A DNA stretch of 64,000 nt from contig NC_087158.1 in the NCBI RefSeq assembly GCF_035594125.1, positions 10,375,800 to 10,439,799 on the forward strand. The letters run 5' to 3'. Below, piece by piece: positions 1 to 13,489 of this stretch. The position numbers and the translations under genes were made by a program. The DNA is from Scylla paramamosain (lineage: Eukaryota > Arthropoda > Malacostraca > Decapoda > Portunidae). Below the pieces are notes generated by a model, which saw nothing but the letters and a program-made list of their open reading frames with translations, did no database searches and had not been told where the DNA came from. Positions within the stretch are counted from its first letter, which is position 1; the number at the start of each line of letters is the position of its first letter.

Positions 1-78
1 CTTACTGGTTACGAGCGAAGGGAAGTTTACTATGGAGGTTGGAATTTCATTCTGAGAGGCTCGGCCTGGCCCGACCGT

Positions 79-790
79 AATGCTATTCAAACGCTAATAT
101 CTCCGAAGTACGCGGCGAATCGTAACGAAATCAGCACCATTTAATAGTGTAACTCTATCAATTTTATATGATATAGCTTTCATCTCTTCTATTACGTAAA
201 GTCAATGTTTAACTTGTAAATATTAGAAAAGTGCCAAAAATGGGATTTCTTAAAAACTCAATTTTACCAACTTTTCTTTTGTTTCAGTAAGATCGGACGC
301 ATACCATTGAACTCTTAATAAACTTGAAATGGTATATAGGATAATTTTATTCGGCTCTCGCGAAGTTTTGAGCTAGAATGGTTTATTTTTAATATCAGCT
401 AGGTGCTATGTCCCTGCACCGCCTGCAACGCCATTCAAATGCTAATATCTCTAACTACGCGGGCGATCGTAACTAAATTACCACCATATCATAACACAAG
501 TGTATATTTTTTATACGATATAGGTTTCATCTCTTCTGTTCGGTAAAGTCAATGGCTAACATGAAAATAGTAGAAGGTTGTCGAAAATGGGATTTTGTAA
601 AGTCACTTTTACTTTTCTGCAATTTTCACCATCTTCCTTTTGTCTCAACGATATCAGTTACATATCACACAACGCAGAATTAAATTTTGTATCCAACAGT
701 ATATAACACAACGATTGGCCTCTCGCAAAGTTTTTGAGCTAAAGTGATTTGAATATTAGTCAAGTGCGGTATGTGCGCGGTGCCTGAAAT
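79..790. repeat. Diverged two-unit tandem repeat, ~350 bp unit
   Basis: The segments starting at 79 and 427 align over most of their length. Landmarks occur twice about 348 bp apart: 'ATTCAAACGCTAATATCTC' / 'ATTCAAATGCTAATATCTC', 'TTTCATCTCTTCT', 'GTAAAGTCAATG' and 'AAAATGGGATTT'. A third landmark, 'GCTCTCGCGAAGTTTTGAGCTA' shortened in unit 2, marks the end of each unit. The units differ at many positions and by small indels. No coding frame runs through them. It could be a short satellite block or two copies of an old element; the array may extend left of the window. Confidence 0.7.
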
Positions 791-1731
791 TGCCGCTAAC
801 TTTTGAACTAATGAACTGATAAACCTCAAATGTTGTAGTTAATAACATTAATACAAGTTATAACGAAAAATTATTTCAGATTTCCAGCACTATTCCCCGT
901 GCACTCCGCTTGTCACTCATCTTCCTAGGCGTTTTACTTGTTTTATTTGATATATATATTCTCAATGGCGCGTAAGAGATCTCCATTAATATTGTTATTT
1001 AACAACAATCAAAAACAACAAAATCAAAAGTTTTCTTGTAATCTATAAAAGCACAAAACAGTTGCCACTACTGATGTAGCAATGACTTGTAGGAATGGCT
1101 TAAAATGTGCAGTGTCATTATGTGGGCAAGACTGTTCTAATGATAAAGTCGGGTATTTGTAATGATGTAAATAATTTTCTAAGACAACATAGTAATTTCT
1201 CTGTAATTACACACCTGGTTGATATCCCCTTTAAGCTTATACAATGGCTTAACTAGTCCAATCATCCATTTAAAAGGGAGAGCGGTAATCTTCAGAATCA
1301 AACTAAATAGCTACACTATAATATCAACAATGGAGTGAAGACAATACTTTATGAACTCGTTTAAAGTATTGTCTATATATGATTATTTTTCGTTTTTTTA
1401 GACTCTTCAAATGTAAATATAGCATTCATATAATTACGATCACTTTGTTAAAAATTCACTACATTATTTGCTGCACCAACTGCTTCGGTTCAGTGCCAGA
1501 GTTTTGTAACGTAGCACCAAAGTCGTGTGATTCAGTCGATGTTTCAGAGCTCTTTTCACACAAATTACAAAAACTGATAACAAAACTATGGAGAGAAATA
1601 TCATCAATTATGGCATCATCTGTTCATCGATAATTTGGCAATTTTTCCTGGGATATTAAGTTTTTAATGTTCAAAGTCGAGTCTGCACATTGCCTTCTTA
1701 CATATATTTTGCTTCTCTAATGATTTTTTTC

Positions 1732-1733
<2 letters not shown>
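791..1733. other. AT-rich stretch, nothing recognised
   Basis: I see no gene, repeat unit or structured element here. Short frames are present but show no family motif. Confidence 0.5.

Positions 1734-1811
<78 letters not shown>
1734..1811. repeat. (GT)n microsatellite, about 39 units
   Basis: Uninterrupted GT dinucleotides; a Cys-Val repeat in the overlapping frame is an artefact of the array. Confidence 0.97.
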
Positions 1812-1812
<1 letters not shown>

Positions 1813-2541
1813 CTTTGATTATAATTCTGAATGCTTCTTACCTTCCTCAGAGCTTAATAAGTGCAACCATTTGCCCTCTTCAATTATCTTCACTGGTCAC
1901 TGAACTACGGCTTACTTTTCTCATTCGTATGTTTCGAACACTTTCATATTACTGAACTTCCTGGTTCCAACATAGCAGTCTCTAGTTCATTCCAATATAA
2001 TTTTAGAGAGATTCGATATTGGGTTGTCATTCACAGTTTGATTGACATCCACCGATCGTTTTTACGTTATCGATAGCACTATTATATTGTTGTTTATTTT
2101 CTGGTTTCCACCTGCACTTCATGTGTGTTACTGTTTCCTTTTTTATTGATGCACACTTGTTAAATGTCATACTTGTGATCATTTATTTGAAAAGATAATA
2201 ACAAGAGTTTTTGTTTGTCTGATAATAACGGATCGAATACAGAAAATTTAAAGTTGCTTACTCTAAGATAGTAATGAGAAGAACATGTACATAATCAACA
2301 GTACTTGCATCAACACATACAGCAGCACCAACTCTTTTATCTCATCCAACCTTGCCACCATTCACAATAAATATGTTATGGCACTAACACAATTCATAAA
2401 ATTTTTTGCCACTGTTATTAACAATATCATCTGAAATATATGTCTAAAGGTATGTTCTTTATAGTTGGCATCGTACTGTACGATCCATTCATCTAATTCA
2501 CCTAGTATCACACATTATTCAACCTCTCTGTTCTGGTAATA
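1812..2541. other. AT-rich stretch, nothing recognised
   Basis: No coding motif, RNA gene or repeat array could be supported in this interval. Confidence 0.5.
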
Positions 2542-2760
2542 TTAATAATCGCCAATTAACATTACAGGTAATGGGTATTTAGCAACTAATTTACATAAAT
2601 CTGCTGAAAGTTCGTCAAATATCTCACTGTAATAGTATTTTGAAGCTTGGTTGGAAATATAAACAGATCCTAACAATATTTCGCCATTAACCCCGGAGTC
2701 AAACCACTGGGTCGCACTGAAGCGCCATATGCACTTCCTCGACACATCCAGTGAAGCCAT
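2542..2760 (-). pseudogene. LINE endonuclease (EEP) fragment of another family
   Basis: The 72-residue minus-strand frame contains a pattern typical of the apurinic-like endonuclease of LINE elements: 'GSVYISNQASKYY' followed about 30 residues later by 'PVMLIGDY', where GD(F/Y)N is the metal-binding motif. The asparagine is replaced by a stop directly after GDY. The wording differs from all LINE-A, B and C copies here, so it is a separate family. A T-run (about 2790-2806) lies just upstream on the minus strand. No reverse transcriptase is attached. It is an internal scrap about a quarter of a normal EEP domain long. Confidence 0.6.
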
Positions 2761-2939
2761 TCTTTCTTTGTCTTTCCTTTTTCTTTCCTTTTTTTTTTTT
2801 TTTTTACAATATATTTCACAATATAATACTCAAATCTACTTATCTGCAGACTGAATTCACATTGTTTCTCTTCAACACATTATGTAAAAATGTCATTAAA
2901 TAGGTTATTTTGAAGTATGTATACATTTACATCATCTAC

Positions 2940-4100
2940 AGTATGTGCGCAACGACTGAACCTCCTTTCGTGTCCTCGCTCGTGAATCTTCCGAGTTTTC
3001 CACCATCTGGCTACGACTACAGTCACTCTCAAAACAAAATTTATCTCTACTGTATACCTCTTACTTAACTTCTCTGACTATATCAAATTCTTTGGCTACT
3101 TAACTTCCAAAATGGAGCACATTCTGACTCTCTTTCCTTTTGCGGAGATCTCCATTCTTGGAGACTTCAATGCTCGCCACCAGGTTTGGTTTTCCTCTCA
3201 CTTCACTGACCATCCTGGTGAACTAGCCTTTAACTTTGCTATCCTCCACGACCTAGAGCAATTGATGCAACACCCTACTCGTATTCCTGACCGCCTTGGA
3301 GATAAGCCCAACATTATTGACCTTTTCCTAACCTCTAATCCTTCTGCTTATGCTGTGCCCTGGGTTCCTCTCCCCTGGGTTCCTCTGGTCACAATCCCAT
3401 ATCTGTATCATGACCTATCGCTCCAATTCCTCCTCAGGATCCCCTAAGCAGAGGTGCCTCTGGCGTTTTGCCTCTGCTAGTTCGGGGGACCTGAGGAGGT
3501 ATTCTGCTGATCTTACTTGGAATGACTACTGGTTCCGTGTCAGAGACCCGTCTCTGTGTGCCGAGAGCATAACAAAGGTGGCATGGAGGTGTGCATTCCT
3601 CACTTTCTTTCTCGACCTAAACCTTCCAAACCTTAGTTTAATACAGCATGTTTCCCTGCTATAAATGATAGAGAGGTGGCCCACAAAAGATACTTGAGCT
3701 TTCAACACCAGAATTCCATGCACTTTATGTTTCTGCCCAGAACCATGCCAAGTCAGTTCTCCAACTAGACAAAAACTCCTTCATTAATAAAAAGTGTCAA
3801 AATCTTTCAAGATCTAACTCCTTTCGTGATTTCTGGCACCTATCCAAAAACGTCTCCGATAACTTTGCTTCTTCTTTCCCTCCTTTATTTCAACCAGATG
3901 GCACCACTGCTATCACATCTATCTCTAAAGCTGAACTATTCGCTGAAATCTTTGCTAAAAATTCTACCTTGGATGATTCAGGGCTTGTTCCTCGTTCTCC
4001 TCCACCCTCTGATTCTTCATGCTACTTATTAAAATTCTTCACAATGTTTTCCATGCTCTCACTGGCCTAAACCCTTGGAAGGCTTATGGACTTGATGGGA
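2940..4100 (+). mobile_element. LINE-A copy A1 (jockey-like), internal fragment
   Basis: Matches the other LINE-A copies from inside the endonuclease to the start of reverse transcriptase. Recognisable pieces are the EEP motif '[12 protein letters not shown]' (about 3150-3185), '[11 protein letters not shown]' (about 3270-3305), and the inter-domain segment ending at 'AYGLDG' (about 4083-4100). Both ends are missing: there is no 5' UTR, no RT core and no poly(A). Several stops and frameshifts break it; for example a duplicated 'PWVPL' block near 3357-3385 precedes a frameshift. It abuts the 3' end of A2, an opposite-strand copy of the same family. Confidence 0.85.
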
Positions 4101-6650
4101 TTCAAAAAATGATGAATAAGTGTCTTGAAACCTCCGAGTTGATAGATGGAGGAATTGAGTTTTTGAGGCATTGAACAATACTCTGCCCCAATCAGAAATT
4201 TTAGAAAGATCAGAAGTCAAGCATTCTGTGGCTTCCCTGCGTGATATGTTTACCTCCTCAAGGGTTGGACGTCTGTGAAAAGACGTGGAAAAGTGCAGGG
4301 TGGTATCATCAACGTAGGAATGGATAGGATAAGAAGTCTGATTTAGAATATCATTAATGAATAATAAGAAGAGAGTGGGTGACAGGACAGAACCCTGAGG
4401 AACACCACTGTTAATAGATTTAGGAGAAGAACAGTGACCGTCTAGCACAGCAGCAATAGAACGGTCAGAAAGGAAACTTGAGATGAAGTTACAGAGAGAA
4501 GGATAGAAGCCGTAGGAGGGTAGTTTTTTTAAATCAAAGTCAGACTCTATCAAAAGCTTTTGATATGTCCAAGGCAACAGCAAAAGTTTCATCAAACTCT
4601 CTAAAAGAGGATGACCAAGACTCAGGAAAGCCAGAAGATCACCAGTAGAGCGGCCTTGACGGAACCCATACTGGTGATCAGATAGAAGGTTGTTAAGTGA
4701 TAGATGTTTAAGAATCTTCCTGTTGAAGATAGATTAAAAAACTTTAGATAGGCAGGAAATTAAAACAATTGGACGTTAGTTTGAGGGATAAGAACGGTCA
4801 CCCTTTTTAGAAACAGGTTGAATGTAGGCAAACTTCCAGCCAGAAGGAAAGGTAGATGTTGACAGACAGAGCTGAAAGAGTTTGACTAGGCAAGGTGCAA
4901 GCACGGAGGCACAGTTTCGGAGAACAATAAGAGGGACACCATCAGGTCCATAAGCCTTCCGAGGATTTAGGCCAGCGAGGGCATGGAAAACATCATTGCG
5001 AAGAATTTTAATAGGTGGCATGAAGTAGTCAGAGGGTGGAGGAGAGGGAGGAACAAGCCCAGAATCGTCCAAGGTAGCGTTTTTAGCAAAGGTTTGGGCG
5101 AAGAGTTCAGCTTTAGAAATAGATGTGATAGCAGTGGTGCCATCTGGTTGAAATAGAGGAGGGAAAGAAGAAGCAAAGTTATTGGAGATATTTTTGGCTA
5201 GATGCCAGAAGTCACGAGGGGAGTTAGATCTTAAAAGGTTTTGACACTTTCTGTTAATGAAGGAGTTTTTGGCTATTTCGAGAACAGACTTGGCATGATT
5301 CCGGGCAGAAATATAAAGTGCATGAGATTCTGGTGATGGAAGGCTTAAGTGCCTTTTGTGGGCCACCTCTCTATCATGTATAGCACGAGAACAAGCTGTG
5401 TTAATCCAAGGTCTAGAAGGTTTAGGACGAGAAAAAGAGTGAGGAATGTACGCCTCCATGCCAGACACTATCACCTCTGTTATGCGCTCAGCACACAAAG
5501 ACGGGTCTCTGACACGGAAGTAGTAGTCATTCCAAGGAAAATCAGCAAAATACCTCCTCAGGTCCCCCCAACTAGCAGAGGCAAAACGCCAGAGGCACCT
5601 TCACTTAGGGGGATCCTGAGGAGGGATTGGAGCGATAGGACAAGATAAAGATATGAGATTGTGATCGGAGGAGCCCAACGGAGAAAAAAGGGTGACAGCA
5701 TGAACAGAAGGATTAGAGGTCAGGAAAAGGTCAAGAATGTTGGACGTATCTCCAAGACGGTCAGGAATACGAGTAGGGTGTTGCACCAATTCCTCTAGGT
5801 CGTGGAGGATAGCAAAGTTGTAGGCTAGTTCACCAGGATGGTCAGTGAAGGGAGAAGAAAGCCAAAGCTGGTGGTGAATATTGAAGTCTCCAAGAATGGT
5901 GATCTCTGCAGAAGGGAAGAGGGTCAGAACGTGCTCCTCTTTGGAAGTTAAGTAGTCAAAGAATTTCTTATAGTCAGAGGAGTTAGGTGAGAGGTATACA
6001 GCACAGATAAATTTAGTGTGAGAGTGACTCTGTAGTAGTAGCCAGATGGTGGAAAACTCGGAAGATTCAAAAGCGTGGGCACGAGAGCAGGTTAAATCAT
6101 TGCGCACATAAACGCAGCATCCAGCTTTGGATCGAAAATGAGGATAGAGAAAATAGGAGGGAACAGAAAAGGGGCTACTGTCAGTTGCCTCAGACACCTG
6201 AGTTTCAGTAAGGAAAAGAAGATGAGGTTTAGAAGAGGAGAGGTGGTGTTCTACAGATTGAAAATTAGATCTTAGACCGCGAATGTTGCAGAAGTTAATA
6301 CAGAAAAAGTTGAAGGGGTGTGAAGACACTTAGGGTCGTCGACAGAAAGGCAGTTCGACCTGGGGACATTTATGGTCCCCTCCCCAGATGGGGACTGGTG
6401 TAGGAGTCGCCATGATGATTTGAAAATTTTTGAGTGAAGGGTGTGTGTGTTATTAGGTGCTTGTAGTTTTGTGTGGAGGAAGAGATTTGCCTTTAGAGGG
6501 CAGGCTGTGACAGTCCCCTTGTGTTGTAAGACACAAAGGGAAACGTTCAGTGAGTTCACAGCTGGGTTTAATGATAAGTTCACAGCACCCCCTGAACAGT
6601 GCTTTAGACCTTACTGGGAGTAATTATCGTTTCGATAGGTGTCTACTGCC
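4101..6650 (-). mobile_element. LINE-A copy A2 (jockey-like), near full length, defective
   Basis: Minus-strand copy running from the 5' UTR (5' end about 6650, marked by the family's 'GTGTCTACTGCC' read on +) to the last coding residues at 4101. EEP coding occupies about 6329-5601 and includes '[12 protein letters not shown]' and 'GSSDHNLI'. The linker and RT start occupy 5498-4776, and the RT core 4595-4059, with 'SYVDDTTLH' in place of the usual YADD. The C-terminal domain is deleted: the frame jumps from 'LHLSTRRFQ' to the final residues near 4130. There is no poly(A)/poly(T) at the 3' junction. Multiple frameshifts make it non-functional. Confidence 0.85.
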
Positions 6651-6668
6651 TCCTCCTTGGAGGCAGTA

Positions 6669-8270
<1,602 letters not shown>

Positions 8271-8279
8271 ATTGAATTT

Positions 8280-8313
8280 TGAGAGATTTTGACACTTTCT
8301 ATTAATGAAGGAG
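8280..8313 (-). mobile_element. LINE-A copy A3, left remnant
   Basis: About 34 bp match the LINE-A minus strand ('TTTTGACACTTTCTATTAAT', then 'GAAGGAG'), the same spot in the element where the right part of A3 resumes at 11548. The two pieces are one old copy split by B1. Confidence 0.65.
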
Positions 8314-8549
8314 TGTTCTGAATGAGTATTTTTCTTTAACTGTCTTCACCCAGGAAAACATGCAGGATATGCCAGATAGTGAACAGATGTTTAGAGCAGA
8401 TGAGAATGAGAAACTGACAGATATTTCCATAACTTGGGAGACAGTGTAACAGGAGATAGATAGGCTAAAAAAAGTTCAAGACACCAGGACCAGATGAAAT
8501 ATATCCCAGAGTACTTAAGGAATGAAAAGTGGTTATTAGTGAGCCGTTA
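8314..8549 (+). mobile_element. LINE-B copy B1, left part (start of RT region)
   Basis: Plus-strand CR1-like sequence that matches B2 at 20850-21075. The shared wording includes 'TVFTQENMQD' and 'DSEQMFRADENE'. A one-base insertion near 8470 and an in-frame stop break the frame. It is cut at 'GAGCCGTTA' (8541-8549) by the T-run of A4. The 3' part of the same element appears at 11055-11547. The intervening RT core is missing, not merely displaced. Confidence 0.8.
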
Positions 8550-11054
8550 TTTTTTTTTTCTTTATGTAGGAAGGACACTGGCCAAGGGCAACAAAAATCT
8601 AATAAAAAAAATGCCCACTGAAATGCCAGTCCCATAAAAGGGTCAAAGCAGTGGTCAAAAATTGGTGGATAAGTGTCTTGAAACCTCCCTCTTGAAGGAA
8701 TTCAAGTCATAGGAAGGTGGAAATACAGAAGCAGGCAGGGAGTTCCAGAGTTTACCAGAGAAAGGGATGAATGATTGAGAATACTGGTTAACTCTTGCGT
8801 TAGAGAGGTGGACAGAATAGGGGTGAGAGAAAGAAGAAAGTCTTGTGCAGCGAGGCCGCGGAAGGAGGGGAGGCATGCAGTTAGCAAGATCAGAAGAGCA
8901 GTTGGCATGAAAATAGCGGTAGAAGACAGCTAGATATGCAACATTGCGGCGGTGAGAGAGAGGCTGAAGACAGTCAGTTAGAGGAGAGGAGTTGATGAGA
9001 CGAAAAGCTTTTGATGCCACCCTGTCTAGAAGAGCAGTATGAGTGGAACCCCCCAGACATGTGAAGCATACTCCATACATGGACGGATAAGGCCCTTGTA
9101 CAGAGTTAGCAGCTGGGGTGGTGAGAAAAACTGGCGGAGACGTCTCTGAACACCTAACTTCATAGAAGCTGTTTTAGCTAGAGAAGAGATGTGAAGTTTC
9201 CAGTTCAGATTATAAGTAAAGGACAGACCGAGGATGTTCAGTGTAGAAGAGGGGGACAGTTGAGTGTCATTGAAGAAGAGGGGATAGTTCTCTGGAAGGT
9301 TGTGTCGAGTTGATAGATGGAGGAATTGAGTTTTTGAGGCATTGAACAATACCAAGTTTGCTCTGCCCCAATCAGAAATTTCAGAAATCAGAAGTCAGGC
9401 GTTCTGTGGCTTCCCTGCGTGATATGTTTACCTCCTGAAGGGTTGGACGTCTATGAAAAGACGTGGAAAAGTGCAGGGTGGTATCATCAGCGTAGGAGTG
9501 GATAGGACAATAAGTTTGGTTTAGAAGATCATTAATGAATAATAAGAAGAGTGGGTGACAGGGCAGAACCCTGAGGAACACCACTGTTAATAGATTTAGG
9601 AGAAGAACATTGACCGTCTACCACAGCAGCAATAGAACGGTGAGAAAGGAAACTTGAGATGAAGTTACAGAGAGAAGGATAGAAACCGTAGGAGGGTAGT
9701 TTGGAAATCAAAGCTTTGTGCCAGACTCTATCAAAAGCTTTTGATATGTCCAAGGCAACAGCAAAAGTTTCACCAAAATCTCTAAAAGAGAATGACCAAG
9801 ACTCAGTAAGGAAAGCCAGAAGATCACCAGTAGAGCGGCCTTGACGGAACCCATACTGGCGATCAGATAGAAGGTTGTGAAGTGATAGATGTTTAAGAAT
9901 CTTCTTGTTGAGGATAGATTCAAAAACTTTAGATAGGCAGGAAATTAATGCAATAGGACGGTAGTTTGAGGGATTAGAACGGTCACCCCTTTTTAGGAAC
10001 AGGTTGAATGTAGGCAAACTTCCAGCAAGAAGGAAAGGTAGATGTTGACAGAGCTGAAAGAGTTTGACTAGGCAAGGTGCAAGCACGGAGGCACAGTTTC
10101 GGAGAACAATAGGAGGGACCCCATCAGGTCCATAAGTATTCCGAGGGTTTAGGCCAGCGAAGGCAAGGAAAACATCATTGCGAAGAATTTTAATAGGTGG
10201 CATGAAGTAGTCAGAGGATGGAGGAGAGGGAGGAACAAGCCCTGAATCGTCCAAGGTAGCGTTTTTAGCAAAGGTTTGAGCAAAGAGTTCAGCTTTAGAA
10301 ATAGATGTGATAGCAGTGGTGCCATCTGGTTGAAATAGAGGATGGAAAGAAGAAGAAGCAAAGTTATTGGAGATATTTTTGGGTAGATGCCAGAAATCAC
10401 GAGGGGAGTCAGATCTTGAAAGGTTTTGACATTTTCTGTTAATGAAGGAGTTTTTGGCTAGTTGGAGAACAGATTTGGCATGGTTCCGGGCAGAAATATA
10501 AAGTGCATGAGATTCTGGTGATGGAAGGCTTAAGTACCTTTTGTGGGCCACCTCTCTATCATGTATAGCACGAGAACAAGCTGTGTTAAACCAAGGTTTA
10601 GAAGGTTTAGGACGAGAAAAAGAGTGAGGAATGTATGCCTCCATGCCAGATACTATCACCTCTGTTATGCGCTCAGCACACAAAGACGGGTCTCTGACAC
10701 GGAAGCAGTAGTCATTCCAAGGAAAATTAGCAAAATACCTCCTCAGGTCCCCCCAACTAGCAGAGGCAAAACGCCAGAGGCACCTTCGCTTAGGGGGATC
10801 CTGAGGAGGGATTGGAGTGATAGGACAAGATAAAGATATGAGATTGTGATCGGAGGAGCCCAACGGAGAAGAAAGGGTGACAGCATAAGCAGAAGGATTA
10901 GAGGTCAGGAAAAGGTCAAGAATGTTGGGCGTATCTCCAAGACGGTCAGGAATACGAGTTGGGTGTTGCACCAATTGCTCTAGGTCATGGAGGATAGCAA
11001 AGTTGTAGGCTAGTTCACCAGGATGGTCAGTGAAGGGAGAGGAAAGCCAAAGCT
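8550..11054 (-). mobile_element. LINE-A copy A4, 5'-truncated with poly(A)
   Basis: Minus-strand copy with its 3' end at 8550 (a T-run, then the family 3' UTR 'GTAGGAAGGACACTGGCCA'). It is 5'-truncated within the endonuclease at about 11054. It carries the longest open LINE-A frame of the window (9532-10974), plus RT core with an intact YADD (9483-9494), thumb/connection and C-terminal pieces at 9355-9026 and 9080-8655. 5' truncation plus a 3' poly(A) is the normal outcome of target-primed reverse transcription. It sits inside LINE-B copy B1, so it is younger than B1. Confidence 0.9.
9532..10974 (-). pseudogene. LINE-A EEP C-terminus to RT palm (480 codons), defective
   Basis: Domains in order: the end of the endonuclease ('[11 protein letters not shown]', '[10 protein letters not shown]' with the SDH catalytic triplet), a linker of ~200 residues, then reverse transcriptase. 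RT landmarks are '[13 protein letters not shown]' (fingers), '[11 protein letters not shown]', '[14 protein letters not shown]' (motif A with its catalytic Asp) and '[13 protein letters not shown]' (motif B). The frame ends before motif C because of a deletion near 9550; YADD lies in the next frame. A 4-bp loss near 10048 relative to other copies shifts ~20 residues out of frame until an extra base in the 'CCCCTTTTT' run near 9987 restores it. Role in life: nicking and reverse transcription of LINE RNA at the chromosome. This copy cannot make an active enzyme. Confidence 0.85.
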
Positions 11055-11547
11055 TGTGGAAAGATATAGGTCTATTAGAATCAGTACAGAGGAGAATGAT
11101 TAAAAGGATACAGGAGATGAGGAGTATTCCTTATGATGCGAGATTGAAATTGTTAAATTTACATTCTTTAGAGGGACGTAGGTTAAGAGGGGACCTGATA
11201 GAAGTCTTTAAGTGGTATAAGGGTTATAACAAGGGTGATGTAAGCAAAATTCTTAGGATCAGCAACCAGGGTAGAACAAGAAATAGCGGGTTCAAGCTTG
11301 AAAAATTTTGGTTTAGGAAGGAGATAGGATAAAATTGGTTCACAAATAGAGTGGTAGATGAGTCGAACGGACTCAGTAATCATGTTGTTAGTGCTAGGAC
11401 ATAAGAGAGCTTTAAGAGAAGATTAAACAGGTTTATGGATGGGGATAATATATGGAAATAGGTAGGTATATTTCATACAGGGACTGCCACGTGTAAGCCT
11501 GGTCGCTTCTTGCAGCTTCCCTTATTTCTTATGTTCTTATGTTCTTA
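11055..11547 (+). mobile_element. LINE-B copy B1, right part (3' end with 8-bp repeats)
   Basis: C-terminal coding of the CR1-like ORF2 ('[16 protein letters not shown]', 'LNLHSLEGRRLRGDLIEVF', 'FKWYKGYN') at about 11060-11330, then a 3' UTR ending in the tandem octamer TTATGTTC (about 11528-11547). Ending in short tandem repeats instead of poly(A) is characteristic of CR1-type LINEs. Directly after the repeats the sequence returns to LINE-A copy A3. This confirms 11547 as the true 3' end of the insertion. Confidence 0.85.
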
Positions 11548-12446
11548 AATATAAAGAGCATGAGATTCAGGTGATGAAAGGCTCAACTACCTTTAGCGGA
11601 TCACCTCTCTATCATCTGTAGCACAAGAACAGACTGCGTTAAACCAAGGTTTAGAAGGTTTAGGGAGAGAGAAAGAGTGAGGGATGTGCGCCTCCATGCC
11701 AGATACTATTACCTGTTATGCGCTCAACACAGAGATGGGTCTCTAACACTGAAGCAGTAGTCATTTCATGGAAAATCAGCATAATACCTCCTCACATTTT
11801 CTCAATTAATAGAGGCAAAACGCTAGATGAACCTCCGCTTTGGAGGATCCTGAGAACGGACTTTAGTGATAGGACAAGGTACAGATATGAAGTTGTGATC
11901 TGAGGAGCCCAATGGAGAAGATAGGGTGACAGCATAAGCAGAAAGATTAGAGGTGAGGAAGAGATCAAGAATGTTGGGCGTATCTCTAAGACGGTCAGGA
12001 ATACGAGTAGGATGTTGCACCAATTGTTCTAGATCATGAAAATGAGGATAGAGAAAGTAGGAGGGAACATAAAAGAGGGTACTGTCAGTTGCTTCAGACA
12101 CCTGTGATTCGGTGAGGAAAAGATGAGGTTTAGTAGAAGAAAGATAGCATTCTACATAATGAAACTTAGATCTAAAGCCGCGAATGTTGCAGAAATTAAT
12201 GAAGAAAAGTTGAGGAGGGGTGTGAAGACACTAAGGGTCGATACCAGAAGAGCAGTCAGACCTAGGGACTTTGAGGCTGGTGTAGGAGTCACCATACTAA
12301 TTTAGGATTTTGAGTGAAGGTGCATGTAGTTTTATGAGAAGGAAGAGAGTTGTCTTTAGAGGGCAGGCTGTGACTGCCCCCTTGTGTTATGAGACACAAA
12401 GGGAAACGTTCAGTGAGGTCACAGCTGTGTTACTGATAAGTTCATC
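11548..12446 (-). mobile_element. LINE-A copy A3, right part (5' half)
   Basis: Minus-strand LINE-A from the linker region to the 5' UTR. It keeps '[11 protein letters not shown]' and 'GSSDHNFI'. An internal deletion near 12038 fuses 'SYFLYPHF' directly to 'HDLEQLVQ', losing about 110 residues of the endonuclease including the GDFN motif. The 5' UTR (about 12300-12446) is recognisable but truncated. More diverged than A4, as expected for the outer, older layer of the nest. Confidence 0.85.
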
Positions 12447-12517
12447 ATGACTTTTTTGTTTAGATAACTCAACGCTAAGATCTCAAGTTGCCATAGTCAT
12501 TTGAAATAAGGAATTGA

Positions 12518-12612
12518 ATTTATTGAGTAACTTTTTGTATTTAAAGAAAATAATCTCGATTTTACTTTCACGTTTCTGATTTTGTTCAGACACACAGATT
12601 TCATTTTCGTGT
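12518..12612 (+). repeat. Direct repeat partner of 13396-13483
   Basis: Shares 'TTTAAAGAAAATAATCTC', 'TTTCTGATTTTGTTCA' and 'CACACAGATTTC' in the same order as 13396-13483, with scattered differences. The two copies flank a long (TA)n-(GA)n block. The remainder of 12447-13081 shows nothing else. Confidence 0.75.
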
Positions 12613-13078
12613 ATGTCAAAATAGGAGTGAAGGCAAGTGCGGGTTTGAAGATACACAGACCCAATGCGATATTATTTTTTAAAGTCTTTTCTTGGTTCGG
12701 CAAAAGGAGTTTAATGAAAGAAAAAAAGTTTCATTTCAAAACATCATAATTAGCAACTTTCCGAATATGAAGTAATTTTTACTCTTGTTCTTATAATTGC
12801 TTTTAGTATGGAGACATGTAAATATCAAGCAATTAGCGCTATTTTTCCTGTATAGTTCTACTTTCTTGAACTTTTCCCATTTCTTGTTGTAATGATAACA
12901 GAAAAGTAACATTCGGATGTGATTTCATTGCTTACCTGCAAAAATAAACCAATATTATTAGTCTCGTAGCGATTGCCAAACTAAAAGTTTCACGGTATGT
13001 TAGGTATTGAAGAAATACATAATGAAGTTGCTTGAAAATGATTATTTTTTCTCACTATCTATTCGTCTCATCGTGAAC

Positions 13079-13395
<317 letters not shown>

Positions 13396-13483
13396 ACTGA
13401 GTAACTTAGTTTTTAAAGAAAATAATCTCTCGATCTTATTTTCAATTTTCTGATTTTGTTCACACAGATTTCGTTTTCGGGGA
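13396..13483 (+). repeat. Direct repeat partner of 12518-12612
   Basis: Second copy of the ~90-bp repeat. It ends where a LINE reverse transcriptase scrap begins. Confidence 0.75.
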
Positions 13484-13489
13484 ATGTGA

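Noticed and set aside
5349..5648. A ~96-residue frame found again at 10543-10833, 27875-28165 and 50427-50717 with very similar sequence
   Set aside because: It is antisense to the conserved endonuclease-linker part of LINE-A, so its conservation follows from the sense coding. No independent start or signal argues for a gene.
2940..6650. Twin-priming (5' inversion) explanation for the A1(+)/A2(-) pair
   Set aside because: Both pieces contain the endonuclease and linker, so they overlap in element coordinates. Twin priming would give complementary, non-overlapping parts.
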